A DNA stretch of 64,000 bases. Source: Pseudoxanthomonas suwonensis (GTDB lineage: Bacteria; Pseudomonadota; Gammaproteobacteria; Xanthomonadales; Xanthomonadaceae). The notes below the pieces were generated by a model. That model did no database searches. It was given only the letters and a program-made list of their open reading frames with translations, and was not told where the DNA came from. Location of the stretch: the NCBI RefSeq assembly GCF_010093235.1, contig NZ_PDWP01000005.1, positions 62,001 through 126,000 on the forward strand, read 5' to 3'. This document shows, piece after piece, positions 41,593-49,921 of this stretch (its first letter is position 1; every line of letters starts with the position of its first letter). The position numbers and the translations under genes are program-made.

Positions 41593-41628
41593 TCCACTAT
41601 TCTAGAAAAATGGAAACGAAAGATGCAA
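41575..41628. promoter_or_regulatory. Overlapping divergent arsH/arsR promoters with a central palindrome
   Basis: For arsR: -35-like TTGTTC (41575-41580), 17-bp spacer, -10-like TATTCT (41598-41603), seven bases before the ATG. For arsH on the other strand: TTGCAT (41628-41623), 18-bp spacer, TAGAAT (41604-41599), seven bases before its ATG. TTCCA (41592) and TGGAA (41611) are symmetric around TTCTAGAA (41600-41607), a probable ArsR operator covering both -10 elements and both starts. Neither gene has a ribosome site. Confidence 0.6.
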
Positions 41629-41942
41629 TCGCCTCCCTGACCGCCTTGGGCCATGCGACCCGCCTAGCTGCTTACCGTCTGCTGGTCGAAGCCGGCCCTG
41701 CAGGCCGCATGGCTGGTGACATCGGTGAGGCGCTGGGCGTTCCCGGCGCGACGCTGTCCTTCCATCTGAAGGAGTTGGTGCATGCCGGTCTGGTGGAGGG
41801 TGAGAGCCAAGGTCGCTACGTCTGCTATCGCGCCAACTTCCAGGCAATGAACGGCTTGATCGAGTACCTCACCCACAACTGCTGCTCCGGTTCGAGCAAC
41901 GCCGAATGTACGCAGGTGAACGATCCCGCCTGCGGCTGCTGA
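41610..41942 (+). CDS. arsR: ArsR/SmtB-family arsenic-sensing repressor
   Basis: 110 residues with a winged helix (ALGHATRLAAYRLLVEAGPAGRMAGDIGEALGVPGATLSFHLKELVHAGLV). The C-terminus has a cysteine cluster, NCCSGSS, then C and CGC, which would bind arsenite in place of the usual helix-4 pair. C-terminal cysteines of this sort occur in Acidithiobacillus-type ArsR. No Shine-Dalgarno precedes the ATG. It probably represses itself, arsH, arsC and acr3. Confidence 0.93.
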   Translation: METKDAIASLTALGHATRLAAYRLLVEAGPAGRMAGDIGEALGVPGATLSFHLKELVHAGLVEGESQGRYVCYRANFQAMNGLIEYLTHNCCSGSSNAECTQVNDPACGC

Positions 41943-41996
41943 TCCGGCGCCGTTCTCCTGCAAGCGCCCCGCTTTCCTCCACATGACAACCTCGCC

Positions 41997-42509
41997 ATGA
42001 CCCACAACGTTCTTTTCCTCTGCACCGGCAACAGTGCCCGTAGCGTCCTGGCCGAGGCCACACTACGTGCGTGGGCCGGCAACCGCTTCAAAGTGTTTAG
42101 CGCTGGCAGCCAGCCCACCGGCACCGTGAACCCGTTCGCCCTGGCCCAGCTGCAGGCCGAGGGGATTTCCACCGCCGGGTTGCGCAGCAAGTCCTGGGAC
42201 GAATTCACCACGCCGGAGGCCCCGCGCATGGACCTGGTCGTGACCGTGTGCGACTCGGCGGCAGCAGAGACTTGCCCGGTGGTGTTCGGGGATTTCCTAC
42301 GCACCCATTGGGGTTTGCCTGACCCCGCAGCAGCAGCCGGCAGCGATGACGACAAGCGTGCGGCGTTCAGGCAGGCCCATCGTGTCATCCAGGCCCGACT
42401 GATGGCCTTCCTGGCACTTCCCTCGTCGGCCTGGGAAGACCGTGCGCAGCTCAAGACCGCCCTGGACAAGATTGGCTTTGTCGAGGCCGAGGAGGAAACC
42501 GGTGAGTGA
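41997..42509 (+). CDS. arsC: Arsenate reductase, LMW phosphatase type
   Basis: 170 residues of the low-molecular-weight tyrosine phosphatase family. The anion loop is FLCTGNSARSVLAEA, and the later VTVCDSAAAETCPVVFG carries the other cysteines of the thioredoxin- or mycothiol-coupled family. It converts arsenate to arsenite for export. It is 54 bases after arsR, probably in one transcript, and overlaps acr3 by eight bases. Confidence 0.93.
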   Translation: MTHNVLFLCTGNSARSVLAEATLRAWAGNRFKVFSAGSQPTGTVNPFALAQLQAEGISTAGLRSKSWDEFTTPEAPRMDLVVTVCDSAAAETCPVVFGDFLRTHWGLPDPAAAAGSDDDKRAAFRQAHRVIQARLMAFLALPSSAWEDRAQLKTALDKIGFVEAEEETGE

Positions 42510-43560
42510 TGCAGCACCACGCATGGGTTTCTTCGAGCGCTATCTGACCCTTTGGGTAGCACTGTGCATCGTGGTGGGAACGCTGGTGGGCCACCGATGG
42601 CCGGCCGCCTTCGAGCGCCTTGGAAGCATCGAGTGGGCGCAGGTAAACCTGCCCGTGGCCGTGCTTATCTGGGTGATGATCGTGCCGATGCTGATGAAGA
42701 TCGACTTCGGCGCGCTGCGTCAGGTCGGTCAGCACTGGCGCGGCATCGGTACCACGCTGTTCATCAACTGGGCGGTGAAGCCATTTTCGATGGCTTTGCT
42801 GGGATGGTTCTTCCTACGCCACGTCTTCGGGCCTTGGCTGCCGGCTGATCAGGTGGACTCCTACATCGCCGGCCTCATCCTGCTGGCGGCCGCGCCGTGC
42901 ACCGCGATGGTGTTCGTGTGGAGCAACCTGTGCCGTGGGGATGCGGCTTTTACGCTCAGCCAGGTGGCCTTGAACGACGCCATCATGGTGGTGGCGTTCG
43001 CCCCTCTGGTCGCGCTGCTGCTCGGCATCTCCTCCATCACCGTCCCCTGGGCCACGCTGGTCATCTCCGTAGGGCTCTACATCGTGGTGCCTGTGATCAT
43101 CGCTACGGGCGTGCGCGCCTGGGTGATGCGAAATGGTGGACAGGCCAGGCTCGACGGCTGGCTGGCCCGGCTCGGCCCGCTTTCTCTGGCGGCTTTGCTG
43201 CTGATGCTGGTGCTGCTGTTCGGCTTCCAGGGCCAGCAGATCCTGGCGCAGCCACTGGTCATCGCCATGCTGGCCGTGCCCATCCTCATCCAGGTCTATT
43301 TCAACTCCGGACTGGCCTACCTACTGAACCGCAAACTGGGCGTGGCTCACTGCGTTGCCGGTCCCTCGGCCTTAATTGGCGCCAGCAACTTCTTCGAACT
43401 CGCCGTAGCCACGGCGGTAAGTGTTTTTGGTGTCCACTCAGGAGCTGCACTTGCGACGGTTGTCGGCGTGCTGATCGAGGTGCCGGTGATGCTATCGGTG
43501 GTTCGCATCGTCAACCGAAGCCGCAGCTGGTACGAGCGACCTCAAGCCGGCGGCATCTGA
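42502..43560 (+). CDS. Arsenite efflux permease Acr3
   Basis: 352 residues with about ten membrane helices, of the BASS-type Acr3 family rather than the ArsB family. The conserved region LLAAAPCTAMVFVWSNLCRGDAAFTLSQVALND contains the essential cysteine. The start is GTG 42502, with AGGAGG about nine bases upstream; ATG 42523 is a second option. Coupled to arsC by overlap; it removes the arsenite made by ArsC. Confidence 0.95.
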   Translation: MSDAAPRMGFFERYLTLWVALCIVVGTLVGHRWPAAFERLGSIEWAQVNLPVAVLIWVMIVPMLMKIDFGALRQVGQHWRGIGTTLFINWAVKPFSMALLGWFFLRHVFGPWLPADQVDSYIAGLILLAAAPCTAMVFVWSNLCRGDAAFTLSQVALNDAIMVVAFAPLVALLLGISSITVPWATLVISVGLYIVVPVIIATGVRAWVMRNGGQARLDGWLARLGPLSLAALLLMLVLLFGFQGQQILAQPLVIAMLAVPILIQVYFNSGLAYLLNRKLGVAHCVAGPSALIGASNFFELAVATAVSVFGVHSGAALATVVGVLIEVPVMLSVVRIVNRSRSWYERPQAGGI

Positions 43561-43654
43561 CACTCCTCCTGCTGCCTAGTAGATGCCTGAGCATCGAGCA
43601 CATGATCCGGGATCAGGCGCTCACGCCTATGGCTACTCAGCACGCTGCCCCCAT

Positions 43655-43777
43655 TTCCATGCCTTCATCCATGATCCCGCGCTGGTAGATGCGATCTTGG
43701 ATCGCTTGATCTACAGCAGCCATAAGCTGGAACTGAAAGGCGAGTCGATGCGGAAAAGAAAGATTCGGACAGCCTAG
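43655..43777 (+). pseudogene. IstB (IS21-family helper ATPase) C-terminal remnant
   Basis: The reading [13 protein letters not shown] and [10 protein letters not shown] matches the conserved end of IstB, and the stop lies at 43775. The rest of istB and all of istA are missing. It sits seven bases before the right IS21-like end, the natural position. Confidence 0.6.
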
Positions 43778-43783
43778 TCTCGG

Positions 43784-43815
43784 GGTGTCTAACAACGCTG
43801 TCGGCGGTGTCCAAC
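43784..43815. repeat. Right IS21-like end with two GGTGTC motifs
   Basis: GGTGTCTAAC at 43784 and GGTGTCCAAC at 43806, inverted relative to 40787-40839. Confidence 0.5.
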
Positions 43816-43847
43816 TACTTGGCGTTTAATACCTGGCTCGCTGGAGC

Positions 43848-43985
43848 TCATGGGCTCGACAGCGGGGTGCCGAGGGCTGGTGCTTTGAGTCTCCCCGGAG
43901 GCGATAGATGGAGGCGGGCTCCCCCGTCGCTGCACTCTTGGTTGAGCTTCATGCCCTTGAGTTGGGCGTAGGTCAGCCTTGCCAT
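43848..43985 (-). pseudogene. Probable integrase N-terminal remnant (DUF4102-like)
   Basis: A 45-codon frame starting MARLTYAQLKGMKLNQECSDGG. The pattern (LT--Q-KG-K---- SDGG--LHL) resembles the DUF4102 arm-binding start of P4-type integrases before it turns into unrelated sequence and stops. Its position at the right end of element 2, reading inward, suits an integrase. The similarity covers only about 27 residues. Confidence 0.4.
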
Positions 43986-44059
43986 CTTCGGCTTCCTGGA
44001 AAAGAAAAAGACAGATGGCTGCAAGTGTAGAAGTGGTACGAGCTGCCTGTAAAACTCTC

Positions 44060-44081
44060 GTGGCCGTTTGGTGGCCGTTTG
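44060..44081. repeat. Two tandem 11-bp iterons near the right end of element 2
   Basis: GTGGCCGTTTG twice, at 44060 and 44071, matching the left-hand GTGGCCGTTCT iterons at 9 of 11 positions, same orientation. The upstream CTCTC is also shared. Confidence 0.6.
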
Positions 44082-44200
44082 TCGTTTTGATAGGGGGACT
44101 TTGCTATTTCTGGATTAATCCCTTTTCTATCAATTATTTAGCATCTATTGCCGCTCTTCTTGAGACGAGCTAAAACCCTTTGAAACCCACTTTTAAGGGC

Positions 44201-44245
44201 CTCATAATCCCTTGGTTCCAGGTTCGAATCCTGGTGGGCCCACCA
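44201..44245 (+). repeat. tRNA 3' fragment and right attachment core (attR of element 2)
   Basis: 45 bases identical to the last 45 of the intact tRNA, from CTCATAATCC to the CCA end. The upstream tRNA half is absent. This is the original chromosomal 3' half. Confidence 0.9.
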
Positions 44246-44821
44246 CGTCCGTCGCACGCACGGCCCTGGAGCCTGGCCGGCCTGGCGTCCGTGCTGCGCC
44301 TCACTGGTCTGTCGGTCTGCTGGCGCCGGACAGGACTGCGCAGTCGCGGCGTGCCGGCGGGACCGCGATGGCCGCCAGCGCTGCGCCCGGGCTCCACGGC
44401 CAGACAGCCGCGCCCGTATGCCTGCGACCAGACTCTGGCCCCCCGCGCGGCGTCCGTCACATGGAACAGTCCATCGTGAGGCGATGTCAGGTTTTTCCTT
44501 ACAGAAGTGCGGAGTAGCCCGACAGCGCCGGGCCGGCCCGTTCAGGATAATGTACGGACCAGCGTGCACGGCGTCCGGCCATACCCTCCGGCGCCGAATC
44601 CCCTGCACTCCCAGGCGACCCCCTTCGCCGGGAAAGCTGGTCCCGGACCAAGACGGACCGGGGATGGAGATATGCGCGGCATCCCCAGCTGCGCACACCG
44701 GACGCCACCACCGGGTGCATCGCACCGGAAGTGGCGTGGACGCCCGCAAGGCTCGTCGTGACCGGTTTTGTTTTCTCCTCTCTACTCCACACGCACGTCG
44801 CCGGCCCGCCTGGCCGGACGC
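44246..44821. other. 576-bp stretch without a supported gene
   Basis: Chromosomal DNA right of attR. Short frames exist on both strands but are low in complexity and lack ribosome sites. I see no RNA gene. Part could belong to the old tRNA operon 3' region. Confidence 0.5.
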
Positions 44822-45487
44822 CTACTTGCGCTTGCCTGCGCCTGGCTTCGCATTGCCATCGGCGTCCGCGTCGGGCTTGCCGTCGCCGTGGTGCTCGTAG
44901 GTGCGCCACGCTTCGCCGGTAGCACCCTCCGGACCCGGGCCGTAGTCGCGCAGCTCGCGCGAGCGGTCCTCGTAGCCGCCCGGGCCGCGGCCGTGTTCCA
45001 CCTGGCCGTGCCGCTTGGCATTGCCGTTCGCGTCCCAGTCGCGCGGCGGCCAGGTGCCGCCGTCGGCATCGGTGTCGCTCCTGCGTGATTCCTCCATTCC
45101 GGCGCCGTACTCGGACTGGCGGTCATCCGTCGTCGCCCGTTCCTCGCCGCGTCGCCCGCCGGCGCGCCCCGGTCCATGCCTGTCGCCGGTGTCGGCAGCA
45201 TGGTGGGTGCCGCTTGCCGGGCCTTGGCCCTCGTGGCCACGATCGGCCGCCGCCGGCAGCGAGTCCGCTCCGCCGGCGCGTGCGCGCGCCGTGTCGTGGT
45301 CGCCGGCAACCGGGTTCTTCCCGCCTGCGGGCTGTGGGCCGCTGGTCTGCCTGTCGCGATTGGCCATTGCATTGCTCCCTGCGTCGTCTGTGCGTCGCGT
45401 GTCGTGTGGGTTGCGGGTCGCCGGGTGCAGCAGGTCGATGACCACCGCCTTCAGTTCGGCGACGCCGGTAGCGGTTTCGTCCGCCAT
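44822..45487 (-). CDS. Hydrophilic low-complexity protein
   Basis: 221 residues, very rich in glycine, aspartate, arginine and alanine and almost free of hydrophobic segments after residue 20, so probably disordered. The start ATG 45487 has GGAGG six bases upstream, and a second ATG at 45367 also has a good GGGAG. Two translation products are possible. A desiccation or stress-protection role would suit both its composition and the neighbouring catalase and kinase genes, but is speculation. Confidence 0.6.
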   Translation of the reverse strand: MADETATGVAELKAVVIDLLHPATRNPHDTRRTDDAGSNAMANRDRQTSGPQPAGGKNPVAGDHDTARARAGGADSLPAAADRGHEGQGPASGTHHAADTGDRHGPGRAGGRRGEERATTDDRQSEYGAGMEESRRSDTDADGGTWPPRDWDANGNAKRHGQVEHGRGPGGYEDRSRELRDYGPGPEGATGEAWRTYEHHGDGKPDADADGNAKPGAGKRK

Positions 45488-45701
45488 GGGATACCTCCGG
45501 GCGCGTGGGCGCCGTTTGCGGCGACGTGGACATGGTGGGCGGTGCGGACGTCGTGCGCCGTGAATTCCGGCGGCCGCGTCGATGCGCGGTCAGCCCGGGA
45601 ACAGGAAGCGATGCCGAATGCGCCGATTGCAGGACCGGTGCAGGCATTGCACGACCAGGCAGGCGATGGCCGGCCGCGACGGCACGGCAGGCCGGCCACG
45701 A

Positions 45702-46082
45702 TCAGCGCGTGGCCATGCGCTGTCCGCACAGCATGGCCAGTGCCCGTGCCAGGTCGTCGCGCCCGAAGGGCTTGCCGAGCACCGGCAGCGCGGCGAAGCG
45801 CGGCGGCAGGCTGCCGCTGCCATACCCGGTAATGAACAGCGTGGGGATGCCGGCGGCGAGCAGCTCGTCCACCGCTTCGTAGGAGCGCTCCCCGCCCAGG
45901 TTCACGTCGACCAGGGCCACGTCGAAATTCGCGGGCGATTTCGCGGCGGCGAGCGCGCCCTCGAGCGAACGCGCACGCGCGGTCACCTCGACTCCAAGGT
46001 CGGGCAGGAGGTCCTCGAGCAGGGCCAGGAGCAGGAATTCGTCCTCGACCACCAGGGCGCGCACGGGGCTCTCGTCGCTCAT
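45702..46082 (-). CDS. Single-domain response regulator
   Basis: 126-residue receiver. VVEDEFLLLALLEDLL is the acidic start, DVALVDVNLGG has the phospho-acceptor aspartate, and LGKPF carries the lysine. FATITGY-like segments (LFITGYGSG) recall receivers that pair with HWE/HisKA_2 kinases. It overlaps the kinase gene stop by ATGA and so is its likely partner. Confidence 0.9.
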   Translation of the reverse strand: MSDESPVRALVVEDEFLLLALLEDLLPDLGVEVTARARSLEGALAAAKSPANFDVALVDVNLGGERSYEAVDELLAAGIPTLFITGYGSGSLPPRFAALPVLGKPFGRDDLARALAMLCGQRMATR

Positions 46083-47455
46083 CGTCCAGCCTCCTCGGCC
46101 AGCGGCACATCGATGAGACAGCTTACGCCAGCAGGCTCGAATGCAAGTTCCACCTCGCCATCGAGGTCATGGCTGAGGCCGCGCTCCACCAGCCGAGTGC
46201 CGAAACCACGGCGCGTCGGCGCGACCACGCGGGGGCCGCCGGTTTCCCGCCATTCCAGGCGCAGGCGACCCTGGCCGGTGCGCCAGCGGATCGCGATCTC
46301 CCCTTCCGGCACCGAAAGCGAGCCGTACTTGAGCGCGTTGGTGCACAGCTCGTGCAGCGCCATCGAGAGCGCGAGCGACGGCCGCGGGCCAAGCCGCACC
46401 GGCGGGCCGTCGATCCGGAAGCGCTCCAGCCCATGGCCCATGCCGGGGCTGATCGCGGTTTCCACCACGTCGCGCAGCCAGGTGCCGCTCCAGCTGGAGG
46501 CCGTGAGCAGGTCGTGCGCCTTGGCCAGCGCCAGCAGCCGCGCCTGGAAGCGTTCGACACCCGCCGGGCCGCCGTCGGCGCCGCCGAGGGTCTGCACCGC
46601 GATGGACTGAACGACGGCCAGCGTGTTCTTGACCCGGTGGTTCAGCTCGTCGATCAGGAGCCGGCGATGCGCTTCCTCCTGGCGACGGTCGTCCACGTCG
46701 GTGGTGGCGCCGACCCATTCCTGCACGACGCCGTCGTCGCCGCGTACCGGCACCACGCGCGATGCCAGCCAGTGGTAGCTTCCGTCGCCGCGCAGCCAGC
46801 GGTACTCGGCCTCGAATACCGTTGTTTCCTCGCGGGCCCTGTCCACCGCGCGCGCGACCCGGACCTGGTCGTCCGGATGCAGGCGTGCGTGCCGCAGCTC
46901 CGCCAGCGACAGCGGCGGGGGGTTCTCCACGCCGGGACCGACCAGGATCTGCACCCGCGACCATTCCGGGTCCAGGCGGTAGATCACGCTGGAACTGGCG
47001 CTGGCGATCGCGCGCAGGCGGCGCTCGTTGCGGCGTGCCATGTCCTCGTGCGCGGTGCGCTCGGTGACGTCGCGGATGGTGGCGGCCACCGCTTCCACGC
47101 TGCCGTCGGCGGCCCGCACCGGCGCGAGGATGTAGTCGAGGATGCGTTCCCCGCATGGCCCCTTGACCGGGACATCGCCGCGGACGGGCTTGCCGGTGGC
47201 GAATACCCGGTCGACCGCCGAACCGTGCAGCGTCACCAGCAGCGCCGCGCAATCCAGTTCGGCCAGGTTCCGTCCCAGCACCTCCCCCGCAGGCCGGCCA
47301 ACGGCCTCGAGCATCGCGCGGTTGGCGTAGACGCAGCGATGGCTCCGGTCGACCAGGCAGGCGAGGTCGGGGGTCGAGTCCAGCACCGCCTCGCAGAACA
47401 GCCGTTCCGCGACGGGCGCGGGCGCGTTGTACAGGATCGAACCTTCCATTGGCAT
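46079..47455 (-). CDS. PAS-HWE-type sensor histidine kinase
   Basis: 458 residues, cytoplasmic. Two PAS domains (about 15-140 and 150-265) each end in a PAC-like segment (DVTERT and TDVDDR). The kinase is of the HWE type, with H-box DELNHRVKNTLAVVQSIA, followed by LHELCTNALKYGSLSVPEGEIAIRW and the RGFGTRLVERGL end. HWE kinases with PAS often sense light, redox or general stress. The start MPMEGS has GGAG about 10 bases upstream. It is coupled to the downstream receiver; divergent from the stress genes to the right. Confidence 0.9.
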   Translation of the reverse strand: MPMEGSILYNAPAPVAERLFCEAVLDSTPDLACLVDRSHRCVYANRAMLEAVGRPAGEVLGRNLAELDCAALLVTLHGSAVDRVFATGKPVRGDVPVKGPCGERILDYILAPVRAADGSVEAVAATIRDVTERTAHEDMARRNERRLRAIASASSSVIYRLDPEWSRVQILVGPGVENPPPLSLAELRHARLHPDDQVRVARAVDRAREETTVFEAEYRWLRGDGSYHWLASRVVPVRGDDGVVQEWVGATTDVDDRRQEEAHRRLLIDELNHRVKNTLAVVQSIAVQTLGGADGGPAGVERFQARLLALAKAHDLLTASSWSGTWLRDVVETAISPGMGHGLERFRIDGPPVRLGPRPSLALSMALHELCTNALKYGSLSVPEGEIAIRWRTGQGRLRLEWRETGGPRVVAPTRRGFGTRLVERGLSHDLDGEVELAFEPAGVSCLIDVPLAEEAGR

Positions 47456-47668
47456 CGACGCGACTCCGTGTGAGCGATGCGTGAAGTCCCGCGCCCACGA
47501 TAGCCAAGCCGGCGTTCTGGTGGATGCAGTCAGCCTCGACTTCTTGCACTTCGTCACAAAGTCCATGCACTGAAAAGCCTGCACGCACGGACCACGAACC
47601 CTGCACCCCCGCGGGCGCAGGGTCGAATGCCGCGGCCGGTACGCCGCACGACGCGAAGGGAAACAGGA

Positions 47669-48187
47669 ATGGCAAGCACACGATCGACCACCGAGCGGCT
47701 CCTCATGTGGCTGCAGGACGCCTACGCGATGGAACAGGAAGCCGAGACCATGCTCAAGGCGATGGCCGGTCGGCTCGAGCATTACCCGGAGCTGCGCGCC
47801 CGCATCCAGGCGCACGTGGAGGAAACGCGGCAGCAGTCATCGCAGCTGGAGACCTGCATCGCCCGGCTGGACGGCTCGGTGCCGGCCGCGCGCGGCATGC
47901 TCGCCGACGCCATGGCCGCCATGCACGCGGCAGGCAACTCGATGATGAGCGACGAGGTCGCCAAGGGCGTGGGCATCAGCTATGCGTTCGAGCACATGGA
48001 GATCGCGTCGTACCGCGCGCTGGTGATCGCCGCGCGCGAGGCCGGCCACGAAGACATCGCCGCGGTCTGCAGCCGGCTCCTCGCCGAGGGGGAGGCGATG
48101 GCTCAGTGGCTGCTGGAGCACCACGAGTCCGTGATCCTCGCGTTCCTCGCCCGCGAGACCACCGAAGGCGTCACCGCGAAGCGCTGA
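47669..48187 (+). CDS. DUF892/YciF-type ferritin-like protein
   Basis: 172 residues in a four-helix ferritin-like fold with metal-binding glutamates and histidines: DAYAMEQEAETML near residue 16, HVEETRQQSSQLETCI, FEHMEIASYRALVIAA, and a final helix ending in LLEHHESVILAFL. Proteins of this group are induced by osmotic or oxidative stress. It lies upstream of manganese catalase by 38 bases, probably in one transcript. Confidence 0.85.
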   Translation: MASTRSTTERLLMWLQDAYAMEQEAETMLKAMAGRLEHYPELRARIQAHVEETRQQSSQLETCIARLDGSVPAARGMLADAMAAMHAAGNSMMSDEVAKGVGISYAFEHMEIASYRALVIAAREAGHEDIAAVCSRLLAEGEAMAQWLLEHHESVILAFLARETTEGVTAKR

Positions 48188-48225
48188 CCCGCCGCACCCC
48201 CAGCCAGGCTCCCACGGAGATCCCC

Positions 48226-49122
48226 ATGTTCATCCACAACAAGCGCCTGATGTACACCGTACGCGTCGCCCGTCCCGATCCGGACCTGGCCACGCTCATG
48301 CTCGAGCAGTTTGGCGGTCCGCAGGGCGAGCTGGCCGCCGCCATGCGCTACTTCACCCAGGCACTGGGCGACAACGATCCCGGGCGCAAGGACATGCTTT
48401 ACGACATCGCCACCGAGGAGCTGAGCCACCTGGAGATCATCGGCTCGATCATCGCGATGCTCAACAGCGGCCCGAAGGCCGTGCTGTCGGAAGGGATGGA
48501 GGAGGCGATGGAGATGCGCACCCTCACCCAGAACAGCCCCAGCCACACCCAGCAGATCCTCTACGGCGGCGGACCGGCGCTGGTGAACTCCAGCGGCGTG
48601 CCGTGGACCGCGGCCTACGTCGACACGATCGGCGAACCGATGGCCGACATGCGATCGAACATCGCCGCCGAGGCGCGCGCCAAGATCGTGTACGAGCGGC
48701 TGATCAACGTCACCGACGACCCGGGCATCAAGGACGCGCTCACCTTCCTGATGACCCGGGAGATCGCGCACCAGAAGTCCTTCGAGAAGGCGCTGTACTC
48801 GATCCAGGACAACTTCCCGGCGGGCAAGCTGCCGGGCGATCCGCGCTTCACCGATATCTACTTCGACATGTCGCAGGGCGCAGGCGACGCCCAGGGGCCG
48901 TGGAACAGCGGCCCGCAGTGGGAGGTGGTGTCCGATCGCGAGCAACAGGCGGCGGTGGATGGTGGCGACGGCGAGGCCACGGTCAAGCTGACGGCCACGC
49001 AGAAGGCGGCGATGAAAGCGCTGGTGGAGCGCACCGCGTCGCATCCGGATTCCGATCCGGTGACCGGCGCCGACCTTGGCGCAGGTCCCGGTGCCGGCAC
49101 CACCACGCCGGTGGCGAAGTAG
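48226..49122 (+). CDS. Manganese catalase
   Basis: 298 residues of the di-manganese catalase family, degrading hydrogen peroxide without haem. MFIHNKRLMYTVRV is the family start. The ligands lie in GELAAAMRYFTQALG, DIATEELSHLEIIGSII, RSNIAAEARAKIVYERL and TREIAHQKSFEKALY (E and H pairs). The last 50 residues are a low-complexity tail. Downstream of the DUF892 protein, as often seen in stress gene clusters. Confidence 0.95.
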   Translation: MFIHNKRLMYTVRVARPDPDLATLMLEQFGGPQGELAAAMRYFTQALGDNDPGRKDMLYDIATEELSHLEIIGSIIAMLNSGPKAVLSEGMEEAMEMRTLTQNSPSHTQQILYGGGPALVNSSGVPWTAAYVDTIGEPMADMRSNIAAEARAKIVYERLINVTDDPGIKDALTFLMTREIAHQKSFEKALYSIQDNFPAGKLPGDPRFTDIYFDMSQGAGDAQGPWNSGPQWEVVSDREQQAAVDGGDGEATVKLTATQKAAMKALVERTASHPDSDPVTGADLGAGPGAGTTTPVAK

Positions 49123-49152
49123 CCGGGAACTGGAACGGGAAAGGGAACGGGA

Positions 49153-49176
49153 ACGGCCGCGCGACGCGTCCGTTTT
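49153..49176 (+). terminator. Rho-independent terminator-like hairpin after the catalase
   Basis: ACGG-c-CGCG and CGCG-t-CCGT pair around a three-base loop with one mismatch, followed by TTTTCTCTT. Short GGGAACGG repeats precede it. Confidence 0.6.
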
Positions 49177-49188
49177 CTCTTGGGGGGG

Positions 49189-49767
49189 CTAGGCGGGGAA
49201 CAGCCCATGCACGCGGCGGCTGGCCTGCGTCCGCGCGTTGAGCGAGCGCCCCAGCAGCGACAGCGCCTCGCGCTTGCGCTGCGTCTGGCGCGAGGCCACG
49301 CAGTCGCTGGGCACCCAGGTCTCGTATTCGGCCATGTTGGCATCCTGGGCGGTGGCCAGCACGCAGGAATCGGCGGCGATGCCGGTGATCACCAGGCGGC
49401 GCACGCCGAGCTTGGCCAGCAGCACGGGCAGTGCGCTGCTGGCGAAGGCCGAATGCTTGGGCTTGAGCACGTGGTAGTGATGCGGTTGCGGAGCCAGGCG
49501 CGTGGCGATCTCGGCGGGAATGCCGCCGGCGTCGATGCACGACGCGACCAGCTCGCGGAACTCGCCGCGCCACTGCGCGAAGTTGTCGTTGACGTGGATG
49601 ACCGGTGCACCGGCACGGTCGAAGCGGTCGCGCAGGCGTACCAGGGCCGGCGTGATCCGGCGCGCGGCGGTGGCCATCTGCGATCGGCCGGGGAAGTCGA
49701 ACAGGTTGATCATGTCCACCAGCAGCAGGGCAGGGGACTTCCGCCGCCTATCCTTCGCCAGGTCCAC
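49189..49767 (-). CDS. Isochorismatase-family cysteine hydrolase
   Basis: 192 residues. SPALLLVDMINLFDF gives the catalytic aspartate, LKPKHSAFASSAL the lysine, and VITGIAADSCVLATAQDANM the catalytic cysteine in the GxxADxCV pattern. The family includes nicotinamidases and related hydrolases; the substrate is unknown. The start is a GTG at 49767, placed 20 bases inside the gene upstream. Third gene of a three-gene minus-strand operon with two tiny proteins. Confidence 0.85.
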   Translation of the reverse strand: MDLAKDRRRKSPALLLVDMINLFDFPGRSQMATAARRITPALVRLRDRFDRAGAPVIHVNDNFAQWRGEFRELVASCIDAGGIPAEIATRLAPQPHHYHVLKPKHSAFASSALPVLLAKLGVRRLVITGIAADSCVLATAQDANMAEYETWVPSDCVASRQTQRKREALSLLGRSLNARTQASRRVHGLFPA

Positions 49768-49921
49768 GCGGAGGCTCCGGATTCACGTAGGGAGGCTCCT
49801 TGCGGCCGGTGCGCGCGCCCGGCTGCACTTCCGGATCGTTGCGGTCGCGGCTCTCGTGCTTGCCGGGCTGCTCGCCACGGTGTGCCTCGTCGTCGCGGTC
49901 GGCGGACTTGTCGTGGCTCAT
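49748..49921 (-). CDS. Tiny hydrophilic protein
   Basis: 57 residues, charged and without hydrophobic segments (MSHDKSADRDDEAHRGEQPG start, PPYVNPEPPRGPGEG end). Coupled by ATGA with the 55-residue gene upstream and overlapping the isochorismatase gene by 20 bases. No function recognised. Confidence 0.6.
   Translation of the reverse strand: MSHDKSADRDDEAHRGEQPGKHESRDRNDPEVQPGARTGRKEPPYVNPEPPRGPGEG

Noticed and set aside
43979-44173. 64-codon frame with a hydrophobic middle near the right end of element 2
   Set aside because: It is read through the 11-bp iterons, which explains its sequence, and has no ribosome site.
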